This document shows, piece after piece, positions 1 through 10,500 of a stretch of 64,000 bases of DNA; within the stretch, counting starts at the first letter, position 1; each line of letters begins with the position of its first letter. The DNA lies in the NCBI RefSeq assembly GCF_003589595.1, contig NW_020653945.1:6032961-6096960 (forward strand). The letters run 5' to 3'. This DNA comes from Hyposmocoma kahamanoa. Lineage: Eukaryota > Arthropoda > Insecta > Lepidoptera > Cosmopterigidae. A model generated the notes under the pieces. That model had not been told where the DNA came from. It did not search any database and saw only the letters and a program-made list of their open reading frames with translations. The position numbers and the translations under genes were made by a program.

Positions 1-625
1 GGTATAAGACGACTTATACGTCATTGTGAGACCTATGCTGTGCAACACGGTTTAAAGTACAACGAGAAAAAGAGTGAGATCTTGCTGTTTAAGAGTAAAA
101 TTAAAGAACCAGCCTATGTACCACCAATACTTTTAAATGGGGTACCTTTGAGGCGTGTCGCACAGTTTAGGTACTTGGGTCATAGTGTGACAGAGGACCT
201 AAAGGATGAGGGAGACATAGAGACGGCGCGCAGGGCGTTGTCGGTTCGAGGCAATATGTTGGCTCAAAGATTCACAAGGTGTACGACCGGAGTGAAGCTC
301 ACACTCTTTTTAGCATACTGCCAGAGCTTCTACACATGTGCTCTATGGTCCAACTTTATGCTGAGATCGTACGGCGCCTTGCGAGTCCAGTATAATAATA
401 CCTTCAGGGCCTTGTTGAAGCTTCCCCGTTTCTGTAGGGCATGTGGCATGTTTGCGAGTGCTGGCATGGATGATTTCTATGCCATCATGCGCATTATGTC
501 CACTTCGTTAGTACGAAGGGTGAGGGGTTAGCAACAACGAAATCCTGAAGATGATAGCAGACAGGATGGATGCAGCTGTGTTCCGGAGGTTCACTGAGTT
601 GCATGTTCTACGTGTGAGTCAGTGA
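1..625 (+). pseudogene. LINE reverse transcriptase, C-terminal part, frameshifted
   Basis: The frame is open from the first base to a stop at 529-531. It matches the C-terminal half of the better preserved LINE at 59402-60469. Shared blocks include KYNEKKSE (against VYNSAKSE), a YLGH motif, RALSVRGNMLA, and ALRVQYNNTFRALLKLPR followed by CGMFA. These belong to the segment after the YADD catalytic motif in non-LTR retrotransposons. After residue 170 the match continues in another frame (NNEILKMIADRMDAAVF) to a stop near 623, so a single-base frameshift is likely near 525. The catalytic core lies outside the window to the left. The fragment cannot be active. Clade not assigned. Confidence 0.85.
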
Positions 626-815
626 ACCATCTGGGTGGCTAGGTTCATCCTGTTTGTTATATTTGTAACTAATTATTAAGTATTATTTTTGTGATTGAGT
701 ACTAATCCTAATACTAACATAGTTATAAGATGTAATGTTACTAACTTGTATGGACTACATTGTCTGAAATAAATGATTTTTATTTTTTATTTTATTTTCT
801 TTTATTTATTTAATA
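626..815 (+). mobile_element. LINE 3' UTR and A/T-rich tail
   Basis: Untranslated 3' end of the preceding LINE. It finishes with ttgtctgaaataaatgattt and a run of TTTTATT-like units. The other LINE copy ends similarly (ttgcctgaaataaaagattt near 60550), which marks this as the element's 3' terminus. Confidence 0.7.
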
Positions 816-915
816 CGTTTACGGTACTCGACTGAAGGACGTTTGACATGCAGTACAATAAAAAAGGCTAATTCAAAAGAATATGTCATAAAAAGTTTAA
901 AACGCACAAATAATT

Positions 916-929
916 CCTTTCTCTCTCTT

Positions 930-969
<40 letters not shown>

Positions 970-1096
970 GCGCGCGCGCCGACGCACGCATGCGCGTTTG
1001 CACCCATGCACACATACACGCACGCACACACGTACGATCACATGCATGCACGTACTATCGCACGTACGTAAGCACGCAAGCTCACACGCACCTCGT
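916..1096. repeat. Compound microsatellite (CT)n(CA)n(CG)n
   Basis: Runs of CT, then CA, then CG dinucleotides, followed by degenerate CA/CG/TACG units to about 1096. Long apparent ORFs on both strands here are low-complexity artefacts. Confidence 0.95.
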
Positions 1097-1713
1097 TTTT
1101 GCCGCAATTCAAAAATCTCAAAATATTTTCAACATTCACTTAATAAACATCACATACGGCACGCATTACAAGAAATCTGCATTCCGTTCATTTCATTTGT
1201 TCAAAGTCATTGTTAACGTTGTCGTCGGAATGTTGACAACGATTGACACTGCCTTTCTTATAAAACGAGGCAAGCCATTCCAAATTTTGGATTAGGTACA
1301 TTTGAAGCAACATAAACCCTATCACGCATTCTTTCTGGGTGAATATGCGCCACAATCTTACCATATTTCCAAATTTATCATCCATTTAATTACAAATACA
1401 CGTACGTATAAGGCAACGTGAATTGTACATATTGACAATCCGATTTTTTAAATATTATTAATTCGATGGTCCCACCGAATGAACGTGTATTATGTATTTA
1501 TTACGTAATATCTTATCTTGTCTTTCGTATGTTATCATCTCTCCTTGGCATTGCTTACCAAAAACGCACAAATGCATTCTGCACTTGTCTTGCCTACATT
1601 GCTCTTACATTAATTTGTGACTTTGTGAAGACGACTATCAAGAACAGCAAGTTTATTTTTATTCCTCTTATTAATATTATGTCTGTCACTATTTTTTTAA
1701 ATTACTATTCTTA

Positions 1714-1857
1714 TCGAGTTCTTAGGTTTTCGCGATTGTTACACATAAGAAATGAAACTGTTTTTCCGGATTTATATCGCGTATATTTGTTTTTTCAAAC
1801 AAACCGACGTTTTGGGCCCTTTACAGGTCCCATGGTCACGGTTGATTATTCTTCTTA
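1714..1857 (-). mobile_element. Penelope-like element terminal fragment
   Basis: Carries the PLE tail (gagttcttaggttttcgcga) followed by the PLE terminal block ending gtcccatggtcacggttga, in the orientation seen at 43246. No coding part remains. Flanks ctattctta and ttattcttc may be a degraded target-site duplication. Confidence 0.7.
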
Positions 1858-1859
1858 AC

Positions 1860-2320
1860 ATTATATTTTCATACATGAACTGAGAACGTAACGTAAGGAC
1901 GTAAATATGTTGTAATTTCTTTAGACTTATTTCTTAGTTATACTTTATATTTATTTTGTCAAATATTTGAGAACATAGTATTGTACCGTGTTGTATATTT
2001 AATATAAGTAATAACAATTTGATAAACATTAATTAGTGTTATAACATGATTTAGTTTTCCAATAAGTTTAATACTGAAACTTAGTTATAGTTATTTAAAA
2101 AATCGTGATATGAAATTTAAACGTGACGTAAATTTTCTTATCGTAATCCGAGGAAGCGTAGCAAAATCTTAGCAAGAATTTTAATACAATACAATATTGT
2201 TTATTGTATAGATACTTAAGTGCATATTCGTATACATGTGTTACTGTGTGAGCTCAACCTATCCGTCTTCATAAATATCGGTTCATTTGTGTCATAATTT
2301 GCTACTTTATCTCACCCTGT
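1860..2320. other. AT-rich stretch, nothing recognised
   Basis: No repeat, exon or ORF could be supported here. It lies upstream of the first candidate aquaporin promoter. Confidence 0.5.
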
Positions 2321-2590
2321 AGCCCGGGCATTCGTAGCACGCTCTTGGCGCGGTTCGGACGTGTCACGTTAAACGCGAAATTCAGTACTCTATATTTAAT
2401 AATAGCTTCTGACGAAGATACATAACATCAGCCGTGAAAAAAACAAAGAGTAGATTGTATAATCGATTTGTTAATAAAGCCTGCGCACGCGCTCGTAGCA
2501 AGTCGTAGCAGTCTACGGGTGGTCTTGTGCGTGATCTCAATACAAGCTTATTGTTCCCGAGTGGTGATTCTTTTGTGAAAAAGAACGACA
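2320..2590 (+). promoter_or_regulatory. Candidate promoter and 5' UTR of aquaporin first exon 1a
   Basis: Locally GC/CpG-richer than its surroundings (cgcggttcggacgtgtcacg, gcctgcgcacgcgctcg). It contains a perfect arthropod initiator TCAGT at 2382-2386, about 205 bases before the ATG at 2591. No clear TATA box at the expected spacing. Promoter role is inferred from position and composition. Confidence 0.4.
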
Positions 2591-2603
2591 ATGAAGGGAC
2601 AAG
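2591..2603 (+). CDS. Aquaporin alternative first coding exon 1a
   Basis: ATG AAG GGA CAA G followed by a consensus donor GTAAGT at 2604. It encodes only MKGQ plus one base of the next codon, which is phase 1. That is the phase required by the aquaporin exon at 55813 and by the cassette exon at 17613. The start context is acaATGA, and a CpG-rich promoter-like stretch precedes it. The exon is too short to judge by coding content; phase, donor quality and context are the evidence. A chance ATG-plus-donor pair cannot be excluded. RNA reads joining 2603 to 17613 or 55813 would decide. Confidence 0.45.
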
Positions 2604-2737
2604 GTAAGTACAAATTAAATTTATGTTTGGTTACGTCCTATGAGTTTTAATTACATTCTCTACATGGACTGCAGAATAAATTAATTTATTTTAAGGCAGT
2701 TCCTGTAAAATATCAAATGCCAGAAAGAATAAGTCAA

Positions 2738-2895
2738 CTTCGGTGGTCCAGGAGTTAACACTGTTGTTGCTAGATTAGGAGGTCCCGGGTACGATTCCCA
2801 CGTGGACCAATTTGGGAAACGAATTTTTTGAATTGATGCTGGTCTGGGTGTTCTGGGTAATGCCTCGGAATCAATTTTGATAAATTAGTACTCTT
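2738..2895 (+). mobile_element. SINE family B copy
   Basis: tRNA-like head with A-box-like tggtccaggagttaaca and B-box gggtacgattccc (2787-2799), then a body with accaatttgggaaacgaa. Related copies lie at 50885-51015 and 63036-63160. Confidence 0.6.
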
Positions 2896-3147
2896 AGTAG
2901 GCATGGAATTTCCAAGCTTGAGATCAGGTTATTAGATGGTTGTCTGGCATTAGTTTAATGAATACATACACCCACTTTTTAGTCTTAGTGGATTAATTTT
3001 ATAGTAGGTGCTTGTGTGCACTCAAAGCCTGATTGGTTATTTTATTTTATTATGTTAGGTCAAATTTGATAATAGATAATTAATCTAGTATAATTTTTTT
3101 CATGAATTTGTTTTAATTTCCTATTAATATAGGTGTGTCGAGTGGTT

Positions 3148-3508
3148 TGCTGTGTATGTTGATTTTGCGTTGATAAATTTCGTAAACTTTAGTTGAACAG
3201 TTTTTCTTATTTGGAATGTTTACTTCTGAGTATCACCTTTGAAAAGGTGCGATAGTTTTATTTTAGGTTTGCTGTTGATTTTGTGTTTTGATAACTTTCG
3301 TAAACTTTAGTTGAACAGTTTTTTTGTTTGGAATGTTTACTTGTGAGTATTACCTTTGAATAGGTGCGATATTTTTATTTTAAGTTTGCTGTTGATTTTG
3401 CGTTCTGATAAATTTCGCATACTTTAGTTGAACAGTTTTTTTATTTGGAATGTTTACTTCTAAGTATTACCTTTTAAAAGGTGTGATATTTTCATTTTTC
3501 GATTTGCT
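3148..3508 (+). repeat. Tandem repeat, about 117 bp x 3
   Basis: Unit starts gttgattttg recur at 3158, 3274 and 3391, giving periods of 116 and 117. Each unit carries ttagttgaacagttttt and an aaaaggtgcgata-like end. Copies differ by scattered substitutions. Confidence 0.85.
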
Positions 3509-3509
3509 T

Positions 3510-4370
3510 CCACTAATATAATAACAGAAAATCAAGAGGAACCAAATTATATTTTAATAAATCACTTTAATCTTTTAATGGATCAACACACTAAAAGAAA
3601 GGACAGATAAATGACGTGCCTCCAATCTACATTACACGTGGTCAATCCACGTAAATGATAAAAATATTTAATAACCACTCAGCAATAAAAAATCTTTGAA
3701 ACTATAATAGATTAATATACAATCTATTACGAATGACGATGATTACATATTTTTGATTATACTTAAAAACCAAATGTGTGTAGTTTTTTTTATTGAATTT
3801 TTACACTTGACGCTGGTAGAAACGTCCTCAAAAATGGAATAAAAATTTATTTTGTTATTATTCGGTAATTTGTAATTAGCTTGTTTATTTTTTAAACTTG
3901 ACTTTAGCCTGCGTGTAATTGTTAGTGATCTCGGGCGGGTATGAAACTTAATTACTTTTTAAACATAGTGATGTCCCACAAATAATAGGTCGTACTATTA
4001 TGTGATAGTGGATATTCAAATTGAACTTCTGATTCAAAAATGAAAAGTTCCTAAAAATAGAGTAATAATGAAATATTAATTCTGTTGTTCAATAAAATGT
4101 ATGGCAGACATTGTTTTTTTAACTTTTCGCCTTGACTTTCCCTGGTGCGTCTTTTTTAGTGAACTCAGAAGGGTATGAATACTAAAAAAATACTATACAA
4201 ATAATAGCTAGTTATCTACGTTCAGGTATTACTGAATTTATTACAAGAAGGGCGTAAATGTAATAGAAGTGTAACTTATATACGTACGAGCACGAGTACG
4301 AACAATCCGTTATTAGCATTGTCAGTCCTCGGTGACTTTTCTTATTTGCTTGTTGTTATATGTGTCTGGT
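3510..4370. other. AT-rich intron, nothing recognised
   Basis: No coherent ORF, tandem structure or known repeat family was seen. Confidence 0.5.
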
Positions 4371-4379
4371 CTACTGGAG

Positions 4380-5175
4380 ATCTTTTTGTCTATGCCTCGA
4401 CCCTATGAAATGAAGGCATTGAGAAGCAAGGCAACGTTCTCGACTACATCTCTCGAAATCTATAAGGCTTAGGCATAGGCTTGGCAAATAAGCCTCCTTA
4501 TGAAGCTTCCATTTTACAGAATAACTAATAGGTATTTCCAATTAGATGGCAGACTTCCTGAAGGGCAGATCGTCACGAGTAGTCTTTTGGTGAAGATATT
4601 GCTTCGATCTTCTCTAATTCCTCATAAGGCTGTTTACAGGCACGCCGATGATAGCACAGTTGGTAGAGACATTTATCTAATGCAAGATTCTTTGTTGAAA
4701 TCCAATCATTCAAGGAAGCAATAGTGGATGAAGTGACTTCAACCCTTAAGGTCGTGTACGAACGGGACGATGCTATATAGACGTGTCTGTGTCCTGCGAA
4801 ACGAGGTCCATTTCGACTTACTCCGTTTTTTGAGCTCTTAGCGTTCTTGCCTGCCAACTTGAATGTTAGTCGCTACACGATTGTTGTACCGCCGTTTGCC
4901 TAAAGAAACTATTTTCTTTTCAAAGTCAAGTGATACCTCTTGTCAGAGCAGTTCTTGAACTCAAATTGGCTCTTCTATAGAGTAAATAGTGTTGTCACCT
5001 GTGGGCCTTCCCACCTCTATCTGTCCGCTACGAGTTGTATACTCTGGATTTGTTACAGCGTCTAGCTATGAGTATCATTGGATACTACTTGCTCGAGAAA
5101 CTAAAGCTAATGAGCCTCGAATCTCGTCGTCGGATAGAATACTACATTTCAAATACTGTCATATATTATATGATT
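4380..5175 (+). pseudogene. Ancient LINE (jockey/CR1-like) reverse transcriptase relic
   Basis: A 74-codon frame at 4500-4724 contains NRYFQLDGRLPEG and then HADDSTVGRD. This is the layout of the finger/palm region of jockey or CR1 reverse transcriptases, where YADDST is the catalytic motif (first residue here changed to H). About 300 bases further, frame 5035-5220 reads LLQRLAMSIIG and then LMSLESRRRIE, resembling the downstream segment of the same families. The intervening part is scrambled by stops and frameshifts. A decayed fragment with no intact product. It is more diverged than the LINEs at the window ends and from another clade. Confidence 0.5.
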
Positions 5176-5179
5176 GATG

Positions 5180-5810
5180 ATGATGAATTAGATACGGCAA
5201 AAGATTTAAATCTTAAATGATAGATATTTCATCTATTGCAGAAACTTAAGAGAAACTTACATTTATATCAATACAATTAAGGCATGTGCGGAAAATAAAA
5301 TCTGGGTAATTTTGAGATTGCAGTGAACAAGTGTTTTCTTGGCGAGGGTGTACTATCTCCGTCCACATTTACACTCTTCATCAAATGAGACTGTGGATAA
5401 ACGTTAGCCCACCTCGAAATGAAAACGTTTCTTTTATTATCTTTATATTTTACGCAATCTGCTCCCAACTTTTTATTATATTTGCATAATATCGGGGGTA
5501 CCGGTACTGGCCTGAATTTAATATATAATATATGGGAATTGCAATTCCAAACTGGACACGGGAATACCCGAGACTGCGCGGGAAATCTCCCGAAAACGCG
5601 GGACCAGTTTTCAACTCATATCTGGTTTGTGCACCGAATACTAGCTGCACAAAAGGCCACAGAGCGCGTCATGCTCGGTATCCACACACCCTGATAAAAT
5701 TCGATACACGGAAATCCGCCGTCGGCGTCATGCGTTTTTTAACGATGTTGGGACCGTGTTATAGACATTAACTAGAGTTAGGCAAGACGTCTGGTTAGAC
5801 GTGGTGATGG
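5180..5810. other. Intron, nothing firm
   Basis: Contains a small GC-rich patch (about 5560-5625) with cccgagactgcgcggg-like repeats of gcggg and cccg. No gene or repeat family was identified. Confidence 0.4.
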
Positions 5811-5814
5811 CCAC

Positions 5815-5935
5815 TGGAGGCCAAGACGGGATTGTGGTCAAGGGCAGGCCGAAAAACCTGGGTCGATGACATAGTAAAAGTCGCGGGCATAACAGGACCA
5901 GAATGTTTGGCACGCGCGAAAAGTGGCATATACCC
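5815..5935 (+). pseudogene. LINE (RTE-like) ORF, C-terminal fragment
   Basis: The + strand frame reads RKTWVDDIVKVAGITGPECL, the pattern (W.DDI.KVAG) at the very C-terminus of RTE-like LINE proteins. Only about 40 codons remain. Family assignment rests on this motif alone. Confidence 0.55.
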
Positions 5936-6116
5936 AGGTGAAATGAATTAATCTAGTTTGTACACAATTGACATAGAGTTCATTATGCAATGGTTTAAAA
6001 AATTAGCTTCCAATACATTTCGCGACGATGTAAATTGAATTTAACAGCAATAGACGAGATAAATGTTATTTGAATTTAAATCTGTACAATGGACCTTCTA
6101 TTACATATCGTATCCT

Positions 6117-6416
6117 TGGTACAATAAGACCACATCTGCATAACGACAACTTTTCAGGATAGAGGCTTAACGATTCTACTAATTAAATTTTAAAATTTAA
6201 ACTTAATTGTAAAAAATTGAATTTTAAGGATGTAAATGTTTTAAAACAGTCGTTAAAACGTAAAACATGCTCCCCTGAAAAATCTAAATGTGGCGTACGC
6301 TTTCTTCTAAACTCCGGTGATATATATGTATATATAATTTCTTTCATGTAGGTCGTATTATTTTTTACGACTTTCATGTGATGGAAGCACTTCTGACGTA
6401 TAAATAACATGTGGCC
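6117..6416 (+). mobile_element. MITE M1, 5' end present, 3' end truncated
   Basis: Starts ttggtacaataagaccaca and has acaacttttcagga. Later it has tttttacgactttcatgtg, as in the complete copy at 32373-32575. It breaks off at atgtggcc before the full right terminus. Confidence 0.55.
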
Positions 6417-6452
6417 AATGATCTTATATTTTATTCCACTAAAAGTCTATGT

Positions 6453-6678
6453 TTTACGGTAATGATTTCCATTAAAACTCCATTTTCCTTTACATTCCAA
6501 TTTCCCGTTACAATTCTTTTTGCTGCGCCATTTATAACACACATAATGCAATAATATTGAAGTTCCCTGGAAGTTTCATTGTACCTACTTTTACACACGA
6601 TTGATGACGAAAGCATCGTTCTATTGGATTTAGAGGCATAACATTGTGATATCCATGGTGTAGAGTTGTCTTTTAAAC
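6453..6678 (+). promoter_or_regulatory. Promoter/5' UTR block of aquaporin exon 1b, duplicated at 8475
   Basis: Aligns by eye with 8475-8692 over its whole length. Strongest conservation is 6597-6640 against 8610-8653 (cgttctattggatttagagg in both). Other shared stretches include acattccaatttcccgttac-like and aataatattgaagtt. Conservation of non-coding sequence directly in front of two homologous start exons suggests a functional promoter or 5' UTR. This is an inference; no TSS data. Confidence 0.5.
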
Positions 6679-6814
6679 ATGGATATGTTTTATAATTCCT
6701 TTTACGATGCTATGGAAAAGAGTAGATTGGAACAGCTTGAATTAGAGGGCAATAAAGCAGAAGCTGGCATAAGTGAAACGGACATAGTTTCTGCGTACAC
6801 GTACAACACAAGCA
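6679..6814 (+). CDS. Aquaporin alternative first coding exon 1b
   Basis: An open exon of 45 codons plus one base, from ATG at 6679 to donor GTGAGT at 6815, phase 1. The peptide begins MDMFYNSFYDAMEKS, continues with a charged Glu/Lys-rich middle and ends SAYTYNTS. It would add a hydrophilic cytoplasmic N-terminal extension to the channel. The main support is its paralogue at 8693-8807: same first residues pattern, same YNT ending, same donor and same phase, with the length differing by a whole number of codons. Joining in phase to 17613 or directly to 55813 keeps the aquaporin frame. No transmembrane segment or signal peptide is visible. Confidence 0.6.
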
Positions 6815-6861
6815 GTGAGTGATTTTTTTTATTATTGTTCGTAATTATAATAATAATAAAT

Positions 6862-7047
6862 ACGCACACACTCATAGCCCTGCACTAGAGAAATCCTGTA
6901 GCGCGGGTGCCATGGACACGCACATAGACAAGCACAAATTACACCCAAACTCACGAGAGAAATAAATGTAGGCCGTACAAATATTTCTCCCAGTCTGAGA
7001 ATCAAAATGTCGCAGTCCAGCAAAGATAACCGCTCGGCCACGCAGGC
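6862..7047 (-). mobile_element. SINE family C copy, reverse
   Basis: Reads acgcacacactcatagccctg, then cacaaattacacccaaactc, then aaatatttctccca, and ends in a degraded tRNA-like head (cgctcggccacgcaggc). The same order is seen in the other C copies. Confidence 0.8.
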
Positions 7048-7100
7048 AATGGGTTTCCAGTCTTGTAACTGCAATGACCGTAAATAGTGATGGTTTCACA

Positions 7101-7378
7101 TACCGCCTCTCGAGCAGAGGTTCTGGGTACGAATCCGCACCTCTGATTTTCTCGGGATTTATGTGCGAAATTTAATTTGAAATTTGCCGTGAGCTTTTCG
7201 ATGAAGGAAATCATCGTGATGAAACCTGCACTTCGAAGAAGGTTCACAATTTTTGGAAAACTTGTGAAGTCCCCAACCCGCATTGTGCCAGTGTGGCGAA
7301 CCATGGTCTAAACTCACGTCGTATGCGTGAGACCTAAGCCCAGCAGTGGGACGTATAAATGGGTTGATAATGATGATC
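7101..7378 (+). mobile_element. SINE family D copy
   Basis: tRNA-like head with accgcctctcgagcagagg and B-box gggtacgaatccgc. The body has cccaacccgcattgtgccag and the tail has cccagcagtgggacg followed by gttgataatgatgat. This tail is typical of lepidopteran SINEs/RTE 3' ends. A second full copy is at 31139-31412. Confidence 0.8.
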
Positions 7379-8465
7379 GATATAGTCTTTATAGGGTGTT
7401 AATATAATAACGTAGCACCCGAAAGCAGGCAATCCCATCCATTGTTAAAATTACCTTTACAATGGCCACCATTTCTGCATCGAAAAAATACATCTATTCC
7501 GTATTAATTTCGACAACTGATTTTTCAGAAAGTTCCCCATGTTAAAAGTTTTGAATGAAAATGGATGCTCATGCAACTTTGTAGTGCAATGCAATCTCCT
7601 GAAAATTCAAGAATGTTATTCAATCGAAGGCTTGAAAACTTGTCATGAAACTTAATGAAGAAGTTACTTTCAGTCTAGGTTGTATGGCGCATAAATGACT
7701 TTGCCTTTTCCAGTTCAAGAATGGAAAAAAACAGTATAAAAAAAAACAAACATTCTGTCTAATTGTCGACACTGTCAGTACTTAATACAATTTGTTCATA
7801 TGTGTTCTAAATTCGTCGATTTTTTGTATGCCTTAATGACTTGTGGTATAAACAAATATTCCAGTCTTTAAATTATTAATCTAAGGTAATTATTGCATCA
7901 TACAGACATAAATCTAAATCTGATGCAGTTTTTAATTATGGCCAAATATTCGAGGCGTCACGAAAGAAAGTACTTTAAATATTGTAGATAGGATATTTTG
8001 CTTCATGGAGACATTATTTAATTTTCAAAAGTCAGTAATACAGCAAAAACTTAAAAAGCTTGTCTCATCTGAGAATCCAACCGACCTCATGTAAAAAACA
8101 GCCTGTATTTTTATGACGCTGATCAAAAGATCAACTGTAAGGATTAATTCCTTTTAAGTAACATAGTATCTTAATGTATCTCATTAGCGAAGACCCGTGC
8201 TCAACAATGGGACGTGTTTATGATGTTAAGAATAGTAATAATTTATTAAAATATTTTTTTTCAATCCTAGTAAACTTGCGGTTGCTGGCATGACATAGGC
8301 AGGAAGATGTAAAAAATATCATACAGTAGTAAGATACAGATAACGAAAAAAATATCTTCCGCTTATATATCTTGGGCTTACGCCCTTTCTATAAAACACT
8401 AACGATATGTAATTTATTTTTATAGTGTACCTAATAAATAGGAAAAATACCTGGTATTTTATTTT
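7379..8465. other. Intron with a small repeated block and a SINE D scrap
   Basis: 7828-7938 (tgccttaatgacttgtggta to gatgcagttt) is repeated with few changes at 11589-11700. 8189-8215 matches the SINE D tail (gacccgtgctcaacaatggg). Nothing else was recognised. Confidence 0.5.
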
Positions 8466-8474
8466 TAATACCAT

Positions 8475-8692
8475 GATTTACGGTCTATTGATTTCGATTA
8501 TATCGCCGTTTTCCTTTGCATTCCAATTTCCCGTTACATTTCTTCTGGCTGCGCTGTTTACAATATATACATTATGTAATAATATTGAAGTTTAATTGTA
8601 CTTTTACATACGATTGATGACAAAAGCGTCGTTCTATTGGATTTAGAGGCATAGGGTTGTGATAGCGATTGTAGTTCAGTTGTTCTTTTAGA
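8475..8692 (+). promoter_or_regulatory. Promoter/5' UTR block of aquaporin exon 1c, duplicate of 6453-6678
   Basis: See the 6453-6678 block. The 44-base box at 8610-8653 differs from 6597-6640 at only a few positions, whereas surrounding introns do not align. Confidence 0.5.
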
Positions 8693-8807
8693 ATGGACAT
8701 TTTTCACTGTTCCTTTTATAATGCGATGCTTAAATCAGAAAGTAGTAATTTAGCAGAAGGCATAATTGAACCACGTATAGTTCCTACGTTCGCGTACAAC
8801 ACAGACT
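8693..8807 (+). CDS. Aquaporin alternative first coding exon 1c
   Basis: ATG at 8693, 38 codons plus one base, donor GTGAGT at 8808, phase 1. The peptide begins MDIFHCSFYNAMLKSE and ends PTFAYNTD, clearly homologous to exon 1b (MDMFYNSFYDAMEKS to SAYTYNTS). It lacks about seven residues of the charged middle. Both exon and upstream sequence are duplicated about 2.0 kb apart, so the copies arose by tandem segmental duplication and may be under separate control. The first base carried over (T) would change the junction codon relative to 1b when spliced directly to 55813. Expression is unproven. Confidence 0.6.
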
Positions 8808-8878
8808 GTGAGTTAAATTTTTTTTTTCAAACAGTTTGGTGTACAGTTCCACTACAGTTCGATGGTTCTTAGCTCAAA

Positions 8879-9272
8879 TCGCACCGCTATTACAACAGTG
8901 TAGCGTCTCAAAATATGTGAAATCCAAAATTATACTATTGCTGAACGTAAAATTTCAATCTCTACAAGTCAATAAAACCTCCATTAGAATAATGTAAGAA
9001 ACAATTAAAAGATATTTATCTACTAACTCAAAATGAGACAAACTTTTTATGAGCTAGTCCTGGATAAAACAATCCTTACTCAAAAATACGATATAATTTT
9101 TCTCTTTTATTTTGAAATATAATTGATAAGTAGGAAGTTCTTTAGATGTAATAAACTTTACCCTTTACATAAATTTTAACAATCTTTCACGGGAAGCGAG
9201 TAATTAGTTTTTCATCGAATCTGAAAAACATAAACTTTTTGAATTAATACACTATTGTATCAACAGTGCGAA
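8879..9272 (+). mobile_element. DNA element K with inverted termini
   Basis: Left end cgcaccgctattacaacagt, right end actattgtatcaacagtgcg (inverted). The interior contains gagacaaactttttatgagc. The reverse complement matches 33035-33400 along its length, so this is a dispersed non-autonomous family with two copies here in opposite orientation. Confidence 0.6.
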
Positions 9273-9447
9273 ATATGTGTACGGTGTGTGGTTTAATTAT
9301 TAGTTGTTACCGACAATAATCTTATTCTCTAAGGAATAATAGTATTAAGTGTCAATATTCACTAACCGATAAGCCTCAGGAGACACCAGTCGTAGCAGAT
9401 AGTTTTTACTTCCGAATAACATCCGCGTCAATGGGTATGGTATATTT

Positions 9448-9560
9448 TGTTTTTTTTTTTTTTTTATTGATCAAAATACAGGAAAAATACTTATTTACTA
9501 ATTACAAGCTCCGCTCACAAAAGCCCTTCCGGCTTTGACTGCGGCGAAGGAGCTCAGTCT
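9448..9560 (-). mobile_element. LINE 3' end with poly(A) tail, reverse strand
   Basis: On the minus strand a short frame ends RRSQSRKGFCERSL-stop. A 3' region with gtattttgatcaat and then a run of about 18 A follows (T run 9450-9468 on +). This looks like the polyadenylated end of a retroelement. The family is unknown. Confidence 0.5.
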
Positions 9561-9561
9561 A

Positions 9562-10244
9562 TTTAAGTAAAGATATAATATAACAGAGCAAAAATGTTAA
9601 AAACTAACTTAATTACTTCTAGACAAGTACAAAAACATGTTCACTTACATCTGCATATAAATGGCATGTAACGACAATTAAGCAATTAACAAAATAAATT
9701 TCATATCTTCCGTTTTCAAAAAATGTTCCTTAATGTATGAATTCCTAACTCATTTTGTTCATTAACGCAGGTAACAAATATTCCAATTTCTTTTTACATA
9801 ATATGTATATTTCCAGTATATGATTTATTTGATTATATGGGAATCGTCGCTTAGTAAATATGCGTGTTATAGCGTGTTAGATAATATGATTAGAAATCAT
9901 TATGAAAGAATAAATATGATTAAAATATTAATCTTACTACATAAACATATTAAAATTATAGAATAGGCGGGTGTGATACGTTTAATTCGTGAAACATTCA
10001 GAAAAATGTATTTATAAAGAGCAACAAAAACAACAACGAGGAGTTTCTTACCCGTTCTTCGTAGGGAAATTTGCCTTACGAATAAGTAGAAGTGTATAAA
10101 CAATTGAATGTAGTTGCATTACATTTAAAATATTTTAAAATTGTTTACATGGTATAGTAACAGTGTGTTTGTCTATTTTAAGCACACAGGCAAACTGAAG
10201 TTTCGAAAATTGAAACCAAAGAAATAATATATCATAAGTCCGTA
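9562..10244. other. AT-rich intron, nothing recognised
   Basis: No supported gene or repeat. A 67-codon minus ORF (9900-10103) has no recognisable features. Confidence 0.4.
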
Positions 10245-10500
10245 CCAGTAGTCCGAAGTGACACTTTCCAGAAATAACGTTTGGTCCAAATTTCATAATC
10301 TTGAAAGTAATTTTGAGAGGAAAATGTTTTTTCTTTTAAACCTAACTTAACCTAACCTAACCGAACTTGGTCGTGTCTTTGCGATAAACATCAACATATC
10401 CTGAAAGAACAACTGTTTCGTTATAATTCGGTTATCGGTGTAATGAAAATTCGAACAATCGTTATTTTGGACAGAAAATTTTCGACAAAGTCGAAAATAA
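10245..10500 (+). mobile_element. Repeat J, copy 1, with telomere-like pentamers
   Basis: Its reverse complement matches 51655-51930: gtccgaagtgacactttcca, then agaaataacgtttg, then cctaacttaacctaacctaa, then ataattcggttatcggtgt. The ends contain inverted aataacgtt/aacgttatt motifs, suggesting a MITE. Four to five CCTAA-like pentamers sit inside it. Confidence 0.6.

Noticed and set aside
843..1295. 150-codon ORF over the microsatellite (and a 73-codon minus ORF)
   Set aside because: The peptide is His/Thr/Ser low complexity produced by CT/CA repeats; no coding features outside it.
1466..1858. 130-codon hydrophobic ORF
   Set aside because: The last third is PLE terminal sequence, and the rest has no recognisable domain; probably a chance frame extended by the repeat.
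10340..10362. Interstitial telomere array
   Set aside because: Only four to five imperfect pentamers, located inside a dispersed repeat that occurs elsewhere.
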